The notes: a model not told the origin generated them from the letters alone. 64,000 nucleotides of DNA from Photobacterium kagoshimensis (GCF_050337045.1 NZ_JAKJSO010000009.1:62001-126000); one strand, 5' to 3'; shown: positions 1 to 9,692, numbered from the stretch's first letter. Translations and numbers: made by a program.

Positions 1-124
1 GTCGTAGTAGGTCTGCGACGAAATGCTTTAAAATAATGCTATCAGCTATGTAGGCAGTGATGTGTTTATACGCTTCGTAGCCACAATAATCAGCACTATA
101 TTCAAATCACGAAAGGAATGCGCA

Positions 125-1276
125 ATGCTTAATTTTACCTTCCACAACCCGACTAAGATTTTCTTTGGTGAAAACCAAATTGCCGCAATCGCCAAGCAGA
201 TCCCGACAGATGCTAAAGTCTTAGTGACTTACGGTGGTGGCTCTATTAAAGCGAATGGAGTGTACGATCAAGTAAGTAGTGCACTAAAAGATCACCAATG
301 GAGCGAGTTCTCTGGTATTGAACCGAACCCACAATTCGATACATTGATGAAAGCCGTTGCGCAAATTAAAGAAGAAGACATTACTTATTTACTGGCTGTC
401 GGTGGTGGTTCTGTTGTTGATGGCACGAAATTTATTGCAGCCGCTGCACGTTTTGAAGGTGAGCAACCGTGGGATATTCTGGCGCAGCATGCCAAAGTAA
501 CAGATGCGGTACCTATGGCTTGTGTGTTGACCTTACCTGCGACAGGTTCGGAGAGCAACACGGGCGCGGTGATCACACGTGGCACCACTAAGCTGGCATT
601 TATGTCGCCTCATGTTCAGCCTTTGTTTGCGGTTCTTGACCCTAAAGTAACCTTAAGCTTATCTGAGCGCCAAGTGGCGAACGGCGTGATTGATGCCTTT
701 GTTCACACCATGGAGCAGTACTTAACTTTCCCTGTGAATGCCAAAGTACAAGATCGTTTTTCAGAAGGTTTGTTGCTGAATCTGATCGAAGAAGGCCCGA
801 AAGTATTAGCAACGCCTGATGATATGGAAGTGCGATCGAATATTATGTGGTCTGCAACGATGGCGCTTAATGGTTTGATCGGTGCTGGCGTACCGCAAGA
901 CTGGAGTACGCATATGATTGGTCATGAACTCACGGGCCAATACGGAATTGATCATGCGCGTACATTGGCGATTGTATTGCCTGCTGTAATGAAAGTTCAG
1001 CGTGAGCAAAAACGAGCCAAACTATTACAGTACGGACACCGAGTTTGGAACATTGTTGATGGCAGTGAAGATGAAATCATCGACCAAGCCATAGTGAAAA
1101 CCGAAGCCTTCTTCAAAGCAATGGGAATGCCAGTACGTTTGAGCGATGTAGATCTCGATGCTGCAAGCATTGATCTGTTAGTGACTCAACTTGAAGAGCA
1201 TGGCATGACGACATTGGGTGAGCACGGTGACATGACACTGGATGTTAGCCGTAAAGTGCTTGAAACAGCTTTATAA
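125..1276 (+). CDS. yqhD: NADPH-dependent iron-containing alcohol/aldehyde dehydrogenase, YqhD type
   Basis: Group III alcohol dehydrogenase of 383 residues that most likely reduces short-chain and toxic aldehydes with NADPH in the cytoplasm. The nucleotide-binding stretches YGGGS (36-40) and GGGSVVDGTK (93-102) are present. The expected metal ligands are visible as D190, H194, H263 and H277, each four positions below E. coli YqhD D194/H198/H267/H281, and similarity to YqhD runs end to end. An upstream in-frame start at 62 is open, but the ATG at 125 follows an AAAGGA ribosome site and matches the start and length of YqhD (387 aa). It is a single gene with no operon partner, convergent with pflA. 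Identity is very secure; the physiological substrate is inferred. Confidence 0.93.
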   Translation: MLNFTFHNPTKIFFGENQIAAIAKQIPTDAKVLVTYGGGSIKANGVYDQVSSALKDHQWSEFSGIEPNPQFDTLMKAVAQIKEEDITYLLAVGGGSVVDGTKFIAAAARFEGEQPWDILAQHAKVTDAVPMACVLTLPATGSESNTGAVITRGTTKLAFMSPHVQPLFAVLDPKVTLSLSERQVANGVIDAFVHTMEQYLTFPVNAKVQDRFSEGLLLNLIEEGPKVLATPDDMEVRSNIMWSATMALNGLIGAGVPQDWSTHMIGHELTGQYGIDHARTLAIVLPAVMKVQREQKRAKLLQYGHRVWNIVDGSEDEIIDQAIVKTEAFFKAMGMPVRLSDVDLDAASIDLLVTQLEEHGMTTLGEHGDMTLDVSRKVLETAL

Positions 1277-1368
1277 ACAACATCTTTAAAAAGAGGGTAT
1301 TGTGAGCTTATTCATTGGCTGATTAGACTGAGTAGAGAGCTGTTGTTTAGTCGTTCGATGGAATAGAA

Positions 1369-1392
1369 AAAGGAGAGCAGACGCTCTCCTTT
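1369..1392 (-). terminator. Rho-independent terminator of pflA, possibly bidirectional
   Basis: Perfect 10-bp stem (AAAGGAGAGC / GCTCTCCTTT) with loop AGAC, lying between the convergent yqhD and pflA genes. On the minus strand it is followed by a run of five T, so it best serves pflA. On the plus strand the T-run is only the three T of the stem, so yqhD would be terminated less efficiently. Confidence 0.85.
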
Positions 1393-1421
1393 ATAAATTG
1401 GGTAACTTGGTTGTTAACCTA

Positions 1422-2162
1422 TTAGTAGATCACTTTATGGCCGTAGCTGGCGATAATGCTCTTGATGTTTTCCATCGTTTCTTTTGGCGGTGGATTTACG
1501 CCTGTTAGCTGGTATTCAAAGCCCATCGCTTCCCACTTGTGCTCGCCAAGTTGGTGATAGGGTAGCAGCTCAACCTTTTCGATGTTGTCCATATCTTTGA
1601 TGAAATCACCTAGCATGTGAGCCGATTTTTCATCGTCGGTGTAACCCGGAACAACAACATAGCGAATCCATGTTTTTTGGCCGCGTTTATGCAAGTAACG
1701 TGCAAAATCAAGCACACGTTTATTTTTAACGCCAACAAGGTTTTGGTGAATCGAATCATCCATTTGCTTGATATCAAGCATGACTAGATCGGCAGCATCC
1801 AGTACTTCATCAACGACATCTGTGTGTTTACGAATGTACCCATTGGTATCAAGGCAAGTGTGAATACCTTCGGCTTGAGCGGCACGGAAGAAATCACGTA
1901 CAAACTCAGGTTGAAGCATTGCTTCGCCGCCAGATGCTGTTACACCACCACCAGAAGCTTTCATGAAGTGGCGGTAAGAAGTGGCATCTTTCATGATCTC
2001 TTCAACGGTAACTTCTTTGCCGTCGTGTAAATCCCATGTATCACGGTTATGGCAGTATTGGCAGCGCATTAAACAGCCCTGCATGAATACGATGAAACGG
2101 ATACCTGGGCCATCAACGGTTCCACAAGTTTCGAAAGAGTGAATACGACCTTTTACTGACAT
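1422..2162 (-). CDS. pflA: Pyruvate formate-lyase 1-activating enzyme (radical SAM)
   Basis: Radical SAM enzyme of 246 residues (the same size as E. coli PflA) that installs the glycyl radical on PflB under anaerobiosis. The iron-sulfur motif CX3CX2C is C30-C34-C37 in GCLMRCQYC. The early VDGPGIR segment (16-22), the glycine-rich ASGGGVTASGGE SAM-binding stretch and the later WIRYVVVPGYTD strand are typical. The start has a strong GGAGAAG ribosome site. In E. coli pflA lies directly behind pflB; here about 12 kb of unrelated genes separate them and the gene sits 104 bp behind the REC-EAL gene. Whether it is transcribed from that operon or from its own promoter is not visible. Confidence 0.96.
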   Translation of the reverse strand: MSVKGRIHSFETCGTVDGPGIRFIVFMQGCLMRCQYCHNRDTWDLHDGKEVTVEEIMKDATSYRHFMKASGGGVTASGGEAMLQPEFVRDFFRAAQAEGIHTCLDTNGYIRKHTDVVDEVLDAADLVMLDIKQMDDSIHQNLVGVKNKRVLDFARYLHKRGQKTWIRYVVVPGYTDDEKSAHMLGDFIKDMDNIEKVELLPYHQLGEHKWEAMGFEYQLTGVNPPPKETMENIKSIIASYGHKVIY

Positions 2163-2266
2163 TACTTTACTTCTCCGCAGTGGTGCGTGTTTTGCCTGTT
2201 ATTTTATTACAAATCACCCAGTGAAAGTAGCGGAAATGTCGGTGAAAATGTCAGGCTTTTGTGTTT

Positions 2267-3484
2267 TTATTCACCATATTGACGATCTGAACGCCGCCTA
2301 AGCTGTAACTCAGTTACTTTTTGCTGCCATTGAATATGCCACTGATTGAGCTTGTTGGTTGGCATAGGAGCTGCAATAAAATACCCTTGTGCCAGTTGAC
2401 CGTTAAGCATTTGGAGTTGCTGCCAGATCTGAATATTCTCGACGCCTTCCACGATTGAGGTTAAAGACAAGCGATTGCTTAAAAATAAGCAGGATTCGAC
2501 AATCGCTAAGGCGGTATCGCTGGTTGCAATGGCTTTGGTAAACCCCATGTCAATTTTTAGTGATTCAAAGGGCAGGGTTTCAAGTTGCTTGAGTGATGAA
2601 AACCCGGTGCCAAAATCATCAATCGATAAAGTAAATCCATTCATGCCTAGGCGAGAAGCTGACTCTAGTGCACGGCCCGTATTTTTTACCATGTCTGATT
2701 CGGTTAATTCGAAGTACACAGTATGGTGTAAATGAGGGTGGCGATGCGCCAATTGAAGTACCTCATCAACAAACCCAGGGGTGCTTAATGTTGCCGAGCT
2801 GATATTGATCGCAACGCGTTTTCCTTGCAGTAAACTGGCATTGGTGATGACATAGTGCAGGGTATATAAAGCTAAGTCAGCGTCTTTCTCTAATTGACGG
2901 ATCAATGGAATAAATTCACTGGGGTTAATCAAACCTAGCTGAGGGTGCAGTAAACGCATTAGCGCTTCACTTGATGTCCATGCACCTGTTGAAATATCCA
3001 CGATAGGTTGGAGATAAGGAACAAACCAATGTTGGTTAAAAGCCTGTTCAATAATGTTTTTATTAACTGTTGTCACTGGGTGCTGGTGTAAGGCCTGTGG
3101 TTTGGCATCACGCGCTTGTTTTATCATGCTTGATAAAGTTTCAAGTTGTACTGGTTTGGTTAAAGCCCCTAATAAATTGAGCTGATAGTCCGCACACATT
3201 TTACTGACTGAGCGAATAACGTCTTGGCTGGTTGCACTGGTGATGACTACACTGCCTTGAAATGCCTGTTCTGCTACTCGGCTGAGGAAGGTAATACCGT
3301 CCATTTCGGGCATATTTAAGTCGCACAGCAATAAGTCAGGTGAGTAACCTGACATTAAAGTTAGGGCATCAACGCCCGATGATGCCGTTTGAATTTCATC
3401 ACCGAGCTCAGTTAATAACTGAGCCAGTTGGGTTGCCATTATCTGACGCTGGAAGGCGTGATCTTCAATTAATAGTACTTTCAT
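2267..3484 (-). CDS. Response regulator with EAL c-di-GMP phosphodiesterase output (VieA-like, no HTH)
   Basis: Protein of 405 residues with a receiver domain (about 1-120; acidic E7/D8, phospho-acceptor D55 in LLLCDLNMPEMDG, K110) joined to an EAL domain (about 145-390). Catalytic positions of active phosphodiesterases are all present: EALMR (173-177), N227, E259, D289-D290 in DDFGTG, K310, E346 in EGVE and Q366. Cleavage of c-di-GMP is therefore likely and controlled by phosphorylation. The start overlaps the end of the upstream hybrid kinase by 20 bp, which suggests translational coupling and that this kinase is the donor. V. cholerae VieA has the same REC-EAL core but continues into a LuxR-type HTH; this protein stops right after EAL, so it should act through c-di-GMP only. 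Confidence 0.9.
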   Translation of the reverse strand: MKVLLIEDHAFQRQIMATQLAQLLTELGDEIQTASSGVDALTLMSGYSPDLLLCDLNMPEMDGITFLSRVAEQAFQGSVVITSATSQDVIRSVSKMCADYQLNLLGALTKPVQLETLSSMIKQARDAKPQALHQHPVTTVNKNIIEQAFNQHWFVPYLQPIVDISTGAWTSSEALMRLLHPQLGLINPSEFIPLIRQLEKDADLALYTLHYVITNASLLQGKRVAINISSATLSTPGFVDEVLQLAHRHPHLHHTVYFELTESDMVKNTGRALESASRLGMNGFTLSIDDFGTGFSSLKQLETLPFESLKIDMGFTKAIATSDTALAIVESCLFLSNRLSLTSIVEGVENIQIWQQLQMLNGQLAQGYFIAAPMPTNKLNQWHIQWQQKVTELQLRRRSDRQYGE

Positions 3485-6400
3485 TGAACGCTGACACCTG
3501 CTGCTCTAGTAGTTGTATATGGCGACTAATCTCGTGTAGTTGCTTGTTGAATGCATCTTTAGTAGGAGATTGCGACGCGTGTATTAATTGTTCCATATCT
3601 TCACAGGCTTGCGCCAAAATTTGATACTCCACCATTCTTGCCGCCCCTTTCATGCGGTGGCTGATCAGGCGGATATTTTCAATATTTTGGCTTAATACCG
3701 CCTGTTCTAAATCTGCTAAGTCGGTTAAGCAAGCTTGATGATATTGCTGCAAGATTTGCTGACATAAGCTTGGGTCGCCAAATATCTGACTTAAACTCGC
3801 GAGATTAATGACTTCGTTGCGAGTGTTGTCTTTGACTTCGCGCTTGAGCGCATCATCATCTAAAAATTCAAACAGTAAAGAGCCTGATATATTCTCTTCT
3901 TCTTCGCTTGCACTGAAGTCTCCCAGATCCCATTCGTCAACATCATCGGTTACTGTGTTGGCCTGTTTGTCATCGAGATCGAAACCACAACCGCTGTGTT
4001 GGGTTATATCGGTATCGGGATGGAGCCACAAGGTCAGTACCGTATCCAATTGTTGCAAGGTGACTGGTTTGAATAAGCACTGATCAAACCCATTGGCTTT
4101 ACAGTTGGACTGTTCACTGGCTGCAGCATTGGCGGTTAAGGCTACAATTGGGATGAGTTTGCCCGAGGGGGTGCGAAAACCTTGCTGACGTACAGCAGAT
4201 GCCAACCCGTAACCATCTAACTCAGGCATGTGGCAATCGGTTAACAGCAGATCGTATTCTTGTTGATGCAGTGCATTTAACGCCAACTGACCGTTGTCAG
4301 TAATATCTGCTTGGTAACCCAGTTGGTGTAATTGCTGGGCAATAATTTGTTGGTTGATAGGGTGGTCTTCTGCCACCAAAATCTTAAATGGCTTTAACCT
4401 GATACTTTCAATATCGTCGGTATGATATTCCGTTAATAATGACGGGCTATTGCTCGGCATATAATTGTTGTCGGTATCGGTTGAGAGTTCGGCTTGTGTT
4501 GTTAATACGTGCTTTAACTGTATTGGCATTAACGGTGATAGCGAGAGTATCCAACCTTGCTGAGTAGGCTCTGGTGACAGCAGGCTTGATTGGCGCAAGA
4601 AAATCCACTTCACATTTGCAAAGTGTTCAGCAACCCATGCTGGTGTGAGTTGCAATGCTTGATAATCATATTCACTGATCATCAGCGTATGGAGCGCATG
4701 CTTTTGCTGGTAGCGTTTAAGCGTGGTGAATACATCTTGCGAGTTATATGCCTCAATAGAAAATACTTTCTCAGAGCTGTTATTTAAATAAGCATACAAA
4801 GCGACATTTTGCTCTTGTGGTAAGTTGATTAATCCACAGTTAGGCAGCAGCAGCCCATGTGCTGATGGCGTTATCACCGAGAAAGTGAGGTGGAATATAA
4901 ACTGGCTCCCAACCTCTAACTGGCTCTCTACATGAATTTCGCCACCCATGAGTTGTACCAGTTGACGACAAATGGAAAGCCCTAAGCCTGTGCCGCTAAA
5001 CCGACGTTCGCTACTGGCATCGGCTTGTTCAAAAGGTTGAAATAGCTTTTGGATATCACGGTCGCTGATACCAATTCCGCTGTCTTCAATCGTGAAGCGC
5101 AATGTTTGCTGGTTATCTTCTTGATTGGCTACATCAATCAACAGGCCAATATGGCCATGATCGGTAAATTTGGTCGCATTGTTTAGCAAGTTATTTAGGA
5201 CTTGGCGTAAACGTAGTGGATCAAAAGTCAGGGTTTGTGCAATAGCGGGGTCGACCCATAGTTTAAAGCGCACCCCTTTTTGTTCTGCGTGAACAACGTG
5301 AGGCTGGACTAGTTCGTGAATTAAACTGGCGAGATCACTGGGGGCGGCACTGAGGCTTAATTTGCCGGCTTCCACTTTAGAGAAGTCTAAAACATCGTTA
5401 ACGATATTCAGTAGATTATTGCCTGATTGCACCAAGCTGGTATGAATGCTTTTGGCTTCAGGGCGACGGACATGAGGCGTTAACAGTTCGAGCAAGCTAA
5501 GCACACCACTAATGGGTGTACGGATCTCATGGCTCATCATCGCAAGAAAGCGTGATTTGGCAACAGTAGCGGCTTCGGCATCTTTACGAGCGAGTTCAAG
5601 CTCATGCTGCTGCTCTTTCATCGGAGTGATATCAAGCAAGATGGTGTTCCACTGCCAGCCACCTTCTTGCGGGGTAATGTGGCAACGGATCTCGATCCAG
5701 CGTTGGCTGGTTTGGACACTCTTTAGTTGTAATTCCGTTTTCCAGTACCCCTTGGCACAGGCATCACGCATGGCGGTTAGAATGTCTTTATTATCATCGC
5801 GTTGTTTTAATAATCGGAAAATCAGCATTGGCTGAGTAAATAATTTACTTGCCGAAATACCAATTAACTCATGGACTTTGTTACTGACAAAAAGTAATTC
5901 AATATCGCTTGGATCATCACTGCGTTGAACATGCTGCAATAACACGCCATCAAAGTTATTGGTGAGGTAAGTCAGCTGTTGTTCGACTTGCTTACGCTGC
6001 TTCACTTCATTAGTTAGCTTGCGGTTCCAATACATGACGGTAAAAATGATGAGGCTAGCAGCGGCGCTGATGAGCGCTCCCCATAGCAGTAGCTTTTTGT
6101 AGGGGATCCCTTGGTGGACAGTAACGGTTTGCCATTGTTTTTCAATTTCACTGAATTTTTTAGGTGGAATTGCATTCAGTGCTTTATTCAATAGATCACG
6201 TAATAGGCGGTTGTCTTTTGATACCGCCATGCCGACGGGGTGATTGTACGAATCTAACTTACTTGCGATGATCTGTAAGCGACCAAGAAACTCACTTTGT
6301 AATAATGATGAGGCACTCGACAGTGATATTACAGCGACGTCGATCTTGCCATTCATTGCCGCTGTGAGTAGCTGTTCATTGCTGTCATAAAAGGCTAGGG

Positions 6401-7655
6401 GGTTATTACTAAATAGCTTTTTGCTTAGCGCATGCCCGTAACGATTTTTGAGTACACCGATCTTACTTGTGCTAGAAAAAGGTCCTTGCTCGGCATTGTC
6501 GATCATTACCCAGCTTTCGTCGGTATAAGGCTGAGTGCAGTGAAATAATGTTTTTCTATCTGCGGTACAAGTGACAGCTGCGATAACATCAAACTCATTC
6601 GCTTCTAATTGTGGTAACACACTTTTTAGTGATGTGATTGGCGTTGGTGAGATAGATAATTTTAACAGTTTGCCTATTTCAGCCAAAACATCGGCGCTGA
6701 TCCCTTCCATCACACCTTGAGAGCCACTGAATTGATATGGAAAATCGTTGGGGTGATAAGCCACTTTCAAGGTCGAGTGCTTGTGTAGCCACTGTTGTTC
6801 TTCAGGCGTTAAATTTAGGTTGTTTTCAATACTTAAATAATGTTGCTGCGAGTTGGTCAGCCAGGTGTCATAAATAGATGTCAATAAATGTTGGCCGAGT
6901 GACGAATACGCTTTATTTAAATCATTGATAATAGACGTATTTTTCTTTTGGCTTGCAATGTATAGGCGCTCGTAAGGTAGGTCGGGTAATTCTTGGAACA
7001 CGATGGATTCACGATCATCTTCGCGCGACATCATATTACGTAAGGTGATGGCATTACCTATATACGCATTTGCATCATCTACGCGCATGGCGTTAAAAGC
7101 CGCAGAACTCGATGAATACTGCTTTATATTTAATTTATTATTGGCTAACTGGCGCAACTGCTCTTTAATCGCAAACCCACTTTCAACGGCAATAACTTGA
7201 CCAGCTAAGTCTTGAATGTTCTGAATGGCAGGATCTTTGCTCACCACAGCCATAGGAACAACAATCAGAGGCTGGCTAAAGTGCATGATTTTTTTGCGTT
7301 CAAACGTCGATGATACCCCCACCAAAATATCAATTTCGTTGTTATTGAATCCTTCAAGCACATCTTCAAAATTAGGGTAAATAATCGTTTGGGTTGTGTA
7401 GCCACTTTTTTTTGCTATCTCATACACAATACTTGGCAGTAGTCCTGCCATATGACCGCGATCAGAAACATAAGTGAAGGGGGCCCAGTCAAAATTTGGG
7501 TAGCCAATGCGCAGCACTTTTTTTTGTTCTGGCAGTATGGTGGTGAGTGGCTTGATATCCATACTAACAGGTTGAGTGAGGCCTCGACTTTCAAGGGCGA
7601 ACGCATTAAAAAGTGGCGTCAAGCAAAGGCTGATAAACAGAATAACTCTTAACAT
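3465..7655 (-). CDS. BvgS/VieS-type hybrid sensor histidine kinase with two periplasmic binding-protein domains
   Basis: Membrane sensor of 1396 residues. Order: signal peptide (1-21), two SBP_bac_3 Venus-flytrap domains (about 45-272 and 290-512), one membrane segment (about 520-540), PAS (about 555-675), HisKA with H709 in SHEIRTP, HATPase (N-box NNLLNNATKF near 825, GTGLGLS near 888), a degenerate receiver-like stretch (about 930-1085), a canonical receiver with D1140 in LLTDCHMPELDG, and a C-terminal HPt with H1333 in ISHRMKG. A His-Asp-His relay can thus run inside the protein and end on an external receiver. The gene overlaps both neighbours (7 bp with REC-TPR, 20 bp with REC-EAL). Architecture and context match V. 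cholerae VieS. The ligand is unknown; the SBP_bac_3 family often binds amino acids or similar small molecules. Confidence 0.9.
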   Translation of the reverse strand: MLRVILFISLCLTPLFNAFALESRGLTQPVSMDIKPLTTILPEQKKVLRIGYPNFDWAPFTYVSDRGHMAGLLPSIVYEIAKKSGYTTQTIIYPNFEDVLEGFNNNEIDILVGVSSTFERKKIMHFSQPLIVVPMAVVSKDPAIQNIQDLAGQVIAVESGFAIKEQLRQLANNKLNIKQYSSSSAAFNAMRVDDANAYIGNAITLRNMMSREDDRESIVFQELPDLPYERLYIASQKKNTSIINDLNKAYSSLGQHLLTSIYDTWLTNSQQHYLSIENNLNLTPEEQQWLHKHSTLKVAYHPNDFPYQFSGSQGVMEGISADVLAEIGKLLKLSISPTPITSLKSVLPQLEANEFDVIAAVTCTADRKTLFHCTQPYTDESWVMIDNAEQGPFSSTSKIGVLKNRYGHALSKKLFSNNPLAFYDSNEQLLTAAMNGKIDVAVISLSSASSLLQSEFLGRLQIIASKLDSYNHPVGMAVSKDNRLLRDLLNKALNAIPPKKFSEIEKQWQTVTVHQGIPYKKLLLWGALISAAASLIIFTVMYWNRKLTNEVKQRKQVEQQLTYLTNNFDGVLLQHVQRSDDPSDIELLFVSNKVHELIGISASKLFTQPMLIFRLLKQRDDNKDILTAMRDACAKGYWKTELQLKSVQTSQRWIEIRCHITPQEGGWQWNTILLDITPMKEQQHELELARKDAEAATVAKSRFLAMMSHEIRTPISGVLSLLELLTPHVRRPEAKSIHTSLVQSGNNLLNIVNDVLDFSKVEAGKLSLSAAPSDLASLIHELVQPHVVHAEQKGVRFKLWVDPAIAQTLTFDPLRLRQVLNNLLNNATKFTDHGHIGLLIDVANQEDNQQTLRFTIEDSGIGISDRDIQKLFQPFEQADASSERRFSGTGLGLSICRQLVQLMGGEIHVESQLEVGSQFIFHLTFSVITPSAHGLLLPNCGLINLPQEQNVALYAYLNNSSEKVFSIEAYNSQDVFTTLKRYQQKHALHTLMISEYDYQALQLTPAWVAEHFANVKWIFLRQSSLLSPEPTQQGWILSLSPLMPIQLKHVLTTQAELSTDTDNNYMPSNSPSLLTEYHTDDIESIRLKPFKILVAEDHPINQQIIAQQLHQLGYQADITDNGQLALNALHQQEYDLLLTDCHMPELDGYGLASAVRQQGFRTPSGKLIPIVALTANAAASEQSNCKANGFDQCLFKPVTLQQLDTVLTLWLHPDTDITQHSGCGFDLDDKQANTVTDDVDEWDLGDFSASEEEENISGSLLFEFLDDDALKREVKDNTRNEVINLASLSQIFGDPSLCQQILQQYHQACLTDLADLEQAVLSQNIENIRLISHRMKGAARMVEYQILAQACEDMEQLIHASQSPTKDAFNKQLHEISRHIQLLEQQVSAFNESTIN

Positions 7656-9268
7656 GATGTTGCCGCTCCTGATGCTTTAGCGGTCATTTGCTCGATGGGG
7701 GTCGCAAACGCATCATCGCTTGATCTCAGCGTTTGATACCAGTTTGGCGGTTCAGGTAAGGCTTCGAATGTCCAGCGGGCTTCCATTAAATACTCTCGCT
7801 GTAAATGCGTGAGCGGCAGTAGATTCAAACTAAATAACTCGATAAGTTGACGCGCAATAACAGGGTCAAAGCGGAAATTTGGCCATACTTTCAGTAAGGC
7901 TTGACCAGCCAGTTTGTACTGTTTGTCAGTAAATAATTGGATCGCCTTTTGGTAATCACTTGCGGTGGTATCGAGTGATTCACGCTGGCGCTTTAGCCAG
8001 TATTGTTTCAGTAGACGATGGGTCGCGTTGTCTTCGGTGACGCTTAATTTATCTAGGCGATCAAGGGTGTCAATATTGGCTTTTTTCATATTTAACTGAC
8101 GATATACTTTGAGCAAAATGGCATTGAATTCAAAGCTGGTTGCAAGTAATTCTTCAGCTGTAGTGATATGACCGTTTTTTAAGAAACGGTAAGCCGCAAA
8201 ATTATCACCGTTTCGAACGGCCAGTAAGGCTTTCAACGCAAAGGCAAAGGTGCGTTCTTCAACGGAAAGCGCTTTTTGGCTTGTTTGCATTAACCACTGG
8301 CGTTCGATAGTGTGCTTTTGGGTCATACCTTGTTCAATTTGCCCTAAGAACAATAAGGCATGGTAACGCGGCATATCCCAGATAGAATGCTGGATATGTG
8401 CACAAGCTTCACGGAGTTTAGAAAAAGCCCCTTGCGAATGGTGAGCTTGCGTTAGCCAAAACAGTGAAAATTGGCGTTCAAGGTTGGTATTACTTAGCTG
8501 CTGAGCATGTTGCCAGTACTGCATCGCATCGCTAAATTGATGATTATGCAACGCCATTTTTGCACTTAAATCCAGTACCAATAAATGATTTGGGTGACTA
8601 ACGCGTAATGCTGCTAACACCGCATTTGCCGAGGTCAGATCTTGTTGCAGCATGTACAGTTCAACCAGCAGCAACTGGGCTGGTAAGTATGGATGTTTAG
8701 GTACAAAGCTTGCGAGTAACGCAGTTGCTTTTTGGTGTTCGCCATCCAGGGTTAATTGCTTGCATAGCGCCGTGATCGCTTGGCGAAAAGCCTTGGTGCT
8801 TTTCGCTTGTTGTAGGGCTGATTTTGCACCACCAACCCCTGAAAGTTTAAACCCAGTTTGTACCAATTTATTGAGCTGACGCTGCGCAAAACTGGCTTGT
8901 AAGCGTTGCTGCAGGGCATCACTACGTAATGGTTTAATCAGGTAGTCATCAGGTTCAAATTCTGCAAACCCCATAAAGACTGGTGTGGAATCTTCAGCCG
9001 TGATCACAAAAACCATAGGTGAATGAGCCAGTAATTTTTTTTGTGAAAGGTGCTCTAGCAGTTGTAAGCCAGTGCTACCGTAACCAAGATTAAAATCAAT
9101 AAATAAAATATCAAAAACCTTGTTTTGACAGGCTTTGATTGCATCACTGGCATTGGTGGCTGTATGAATATTAGCAGGGTTGAAACCACAATTTTGTAGA
9201 ATCAACTTGGTAGTCTGTTGGATGATCGAACAGTCGTCTACAACAAGTACGGAGCTATCTTGCCGCAT
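7649..9268 (-). CDS. Response regulator with receiver and TPR-like helical domain (VieB-like)
   Basis: Protein of 539 residues. Receiver about 1-125 with D11/D12, phospho-acceptor D58 in ILFIDFNLG, a T/S position in VITAED and K in LIKPL. The rest (about 135-535) is alpha-helical with TPR-like spacing, for example the HPYLPAQLLLVELYMLQQD and HPNHLLVLDLSAKMALHN helices. No DNA-binding or enzymatic output is seen. V. cholerae VieB has the same REC-TPR plan and is reported to act as an inhibitor of the VieS kinase, so this protein may tune the kinase whose gene follows with a 7-bp overlap. It is the first gene of the three-gene operon, with about 420 bp of non-coding sequence upstream. Confidence 0.8.
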   Translation of the reverse strand: MRQDSSVLVVDDCSIIQQTTKLILQNCGFNPANIHTATNASDAIKACQNKVFDILFIDFNLGYGSTGLQLLEHLSQKKLLAHSPMVFVITAEDSTPVFMGFAEFEPDDYLIKPLRSDALQQRLQASFAQRQLNKLVQTGFKLSGVGGAKSALQQAKSTKAFRQAITALCKQLTLDGEHQKATALLASFVPKHPYLPAQLLLVELYMLQQDLTSANAVLAALRVSHPNHLLVLDLSAKMALHNHQFSDAMQYWQHAQQLSNTNLERQFSLFWLTQAHHSQGAFSKLREACAHIQHSIWDMPRYHALLFLGQIEQGMTQKHTIERQWLMQTSQKALSVEERTFAFALKALLAVRNGDNFAAYRFLKNGHITTAEELLATSFEFNAILLKVYRQLNMKKANIDTLDRLDKLSVTEDNATHRLLKQYWLKRQRESLDTTASDYQKAIQLFTDKQYKLAGQALLKVWPNFRFDPVIARQLIELFSLNLLPLTHLQREYLMEARWTFEALPEPPNWYQTLRSSDDAFATPIEQMTAKASGAATSC

Positions 9269-9351
9269 TGATCTTATTACCTTACGCGTGTATACGCCGA
9301 ATCATAAATCGCGATATATCCCTGTAGACTACCTGCGCTGGTAATTGTATT

Positions 9352-9370
9352 GCTTAGTTTGTCACTAAGC
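9352..9370. promoter_or_regulatory. Inverted repeat upstream of the phosphorelay operon
   Basis: Perfect 7-bp arms GCTTAGT / ACTAAGC separated by TTGTC, about 85 bp upstream of the REC-TPR start codon on the minus strand. Its position fits an operator or a 5' leader hairpin. No known binding motif is recognised. Confidence 0.35.
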
Positions 9371-9626
9371 GTCATTCATCCTGAAAATAACATTGGTACA
9401 GGGGGTGGAATTTGCGCAAATAATAAGTGAGAGTAATGACTTTGGCAATAAACAAAATACCATTCGGAATATAATGTACGCTATGCGGTATATGTTGAAT
9501 TATATCCTGAAGGTGTTTGATTTTTAGGATGATATTTTGTGTTGAAATGACAAGGGTATAACGTATTAATATGCAACGTATTTTTTATTGGGGGATGTGG
9601 TGTTCGATGAGTCATTTAGGCCTGAA

Positions 9627-9660
9627 AACAAGAGAACCCAGCGTGAACTGGGCCCTTGTT
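9627..9660 (-). terminator. Probable terminator of the RND efflux operon
   Basis: Imperfect hairpin 33 bp downstream of the RND pump stop on the minus strand: core CCCAG/CTGGG with outer AACAAG/CTTGTT pairing and small internal loops. On the minus strand it is followed by TTGTTTTC, a modest T-tract. Position and structure support termination of the efflux operon before the phosphorelay operon. Confidence 0.55.
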
Positions 9661-9692
9661 ATTAAATAATATTATTGGCGTAACCCACTTTA

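Larger units (their letters stand above)
9269..9692. other. 424-bp gene-free interval before the REC-TPR/kinase/EAL operon
   Basis: AT-rich interval between the RND pump stop and the REC-TPR start. It contains the RND terminator (9627-9660) and a dyad at 9352-9370 (GCTTAGT, 5-nt gap, ACTAAGC) about 85 bp upstream of the REC-TPR start that could be an operator or leader hairpin. A promoter for the phosphorelay operon must lie here, but I cannot assign a convincing -35/-10. No ORF or RNA gene is recognisable. Confidence 0.5.

Noticed and set aside
62..124. N-terminal 21-codon extension of YqhD
   Set aside because: No ribosome site, and family proteins start at the equivalent of position 125, which has AAAGGA upstream.
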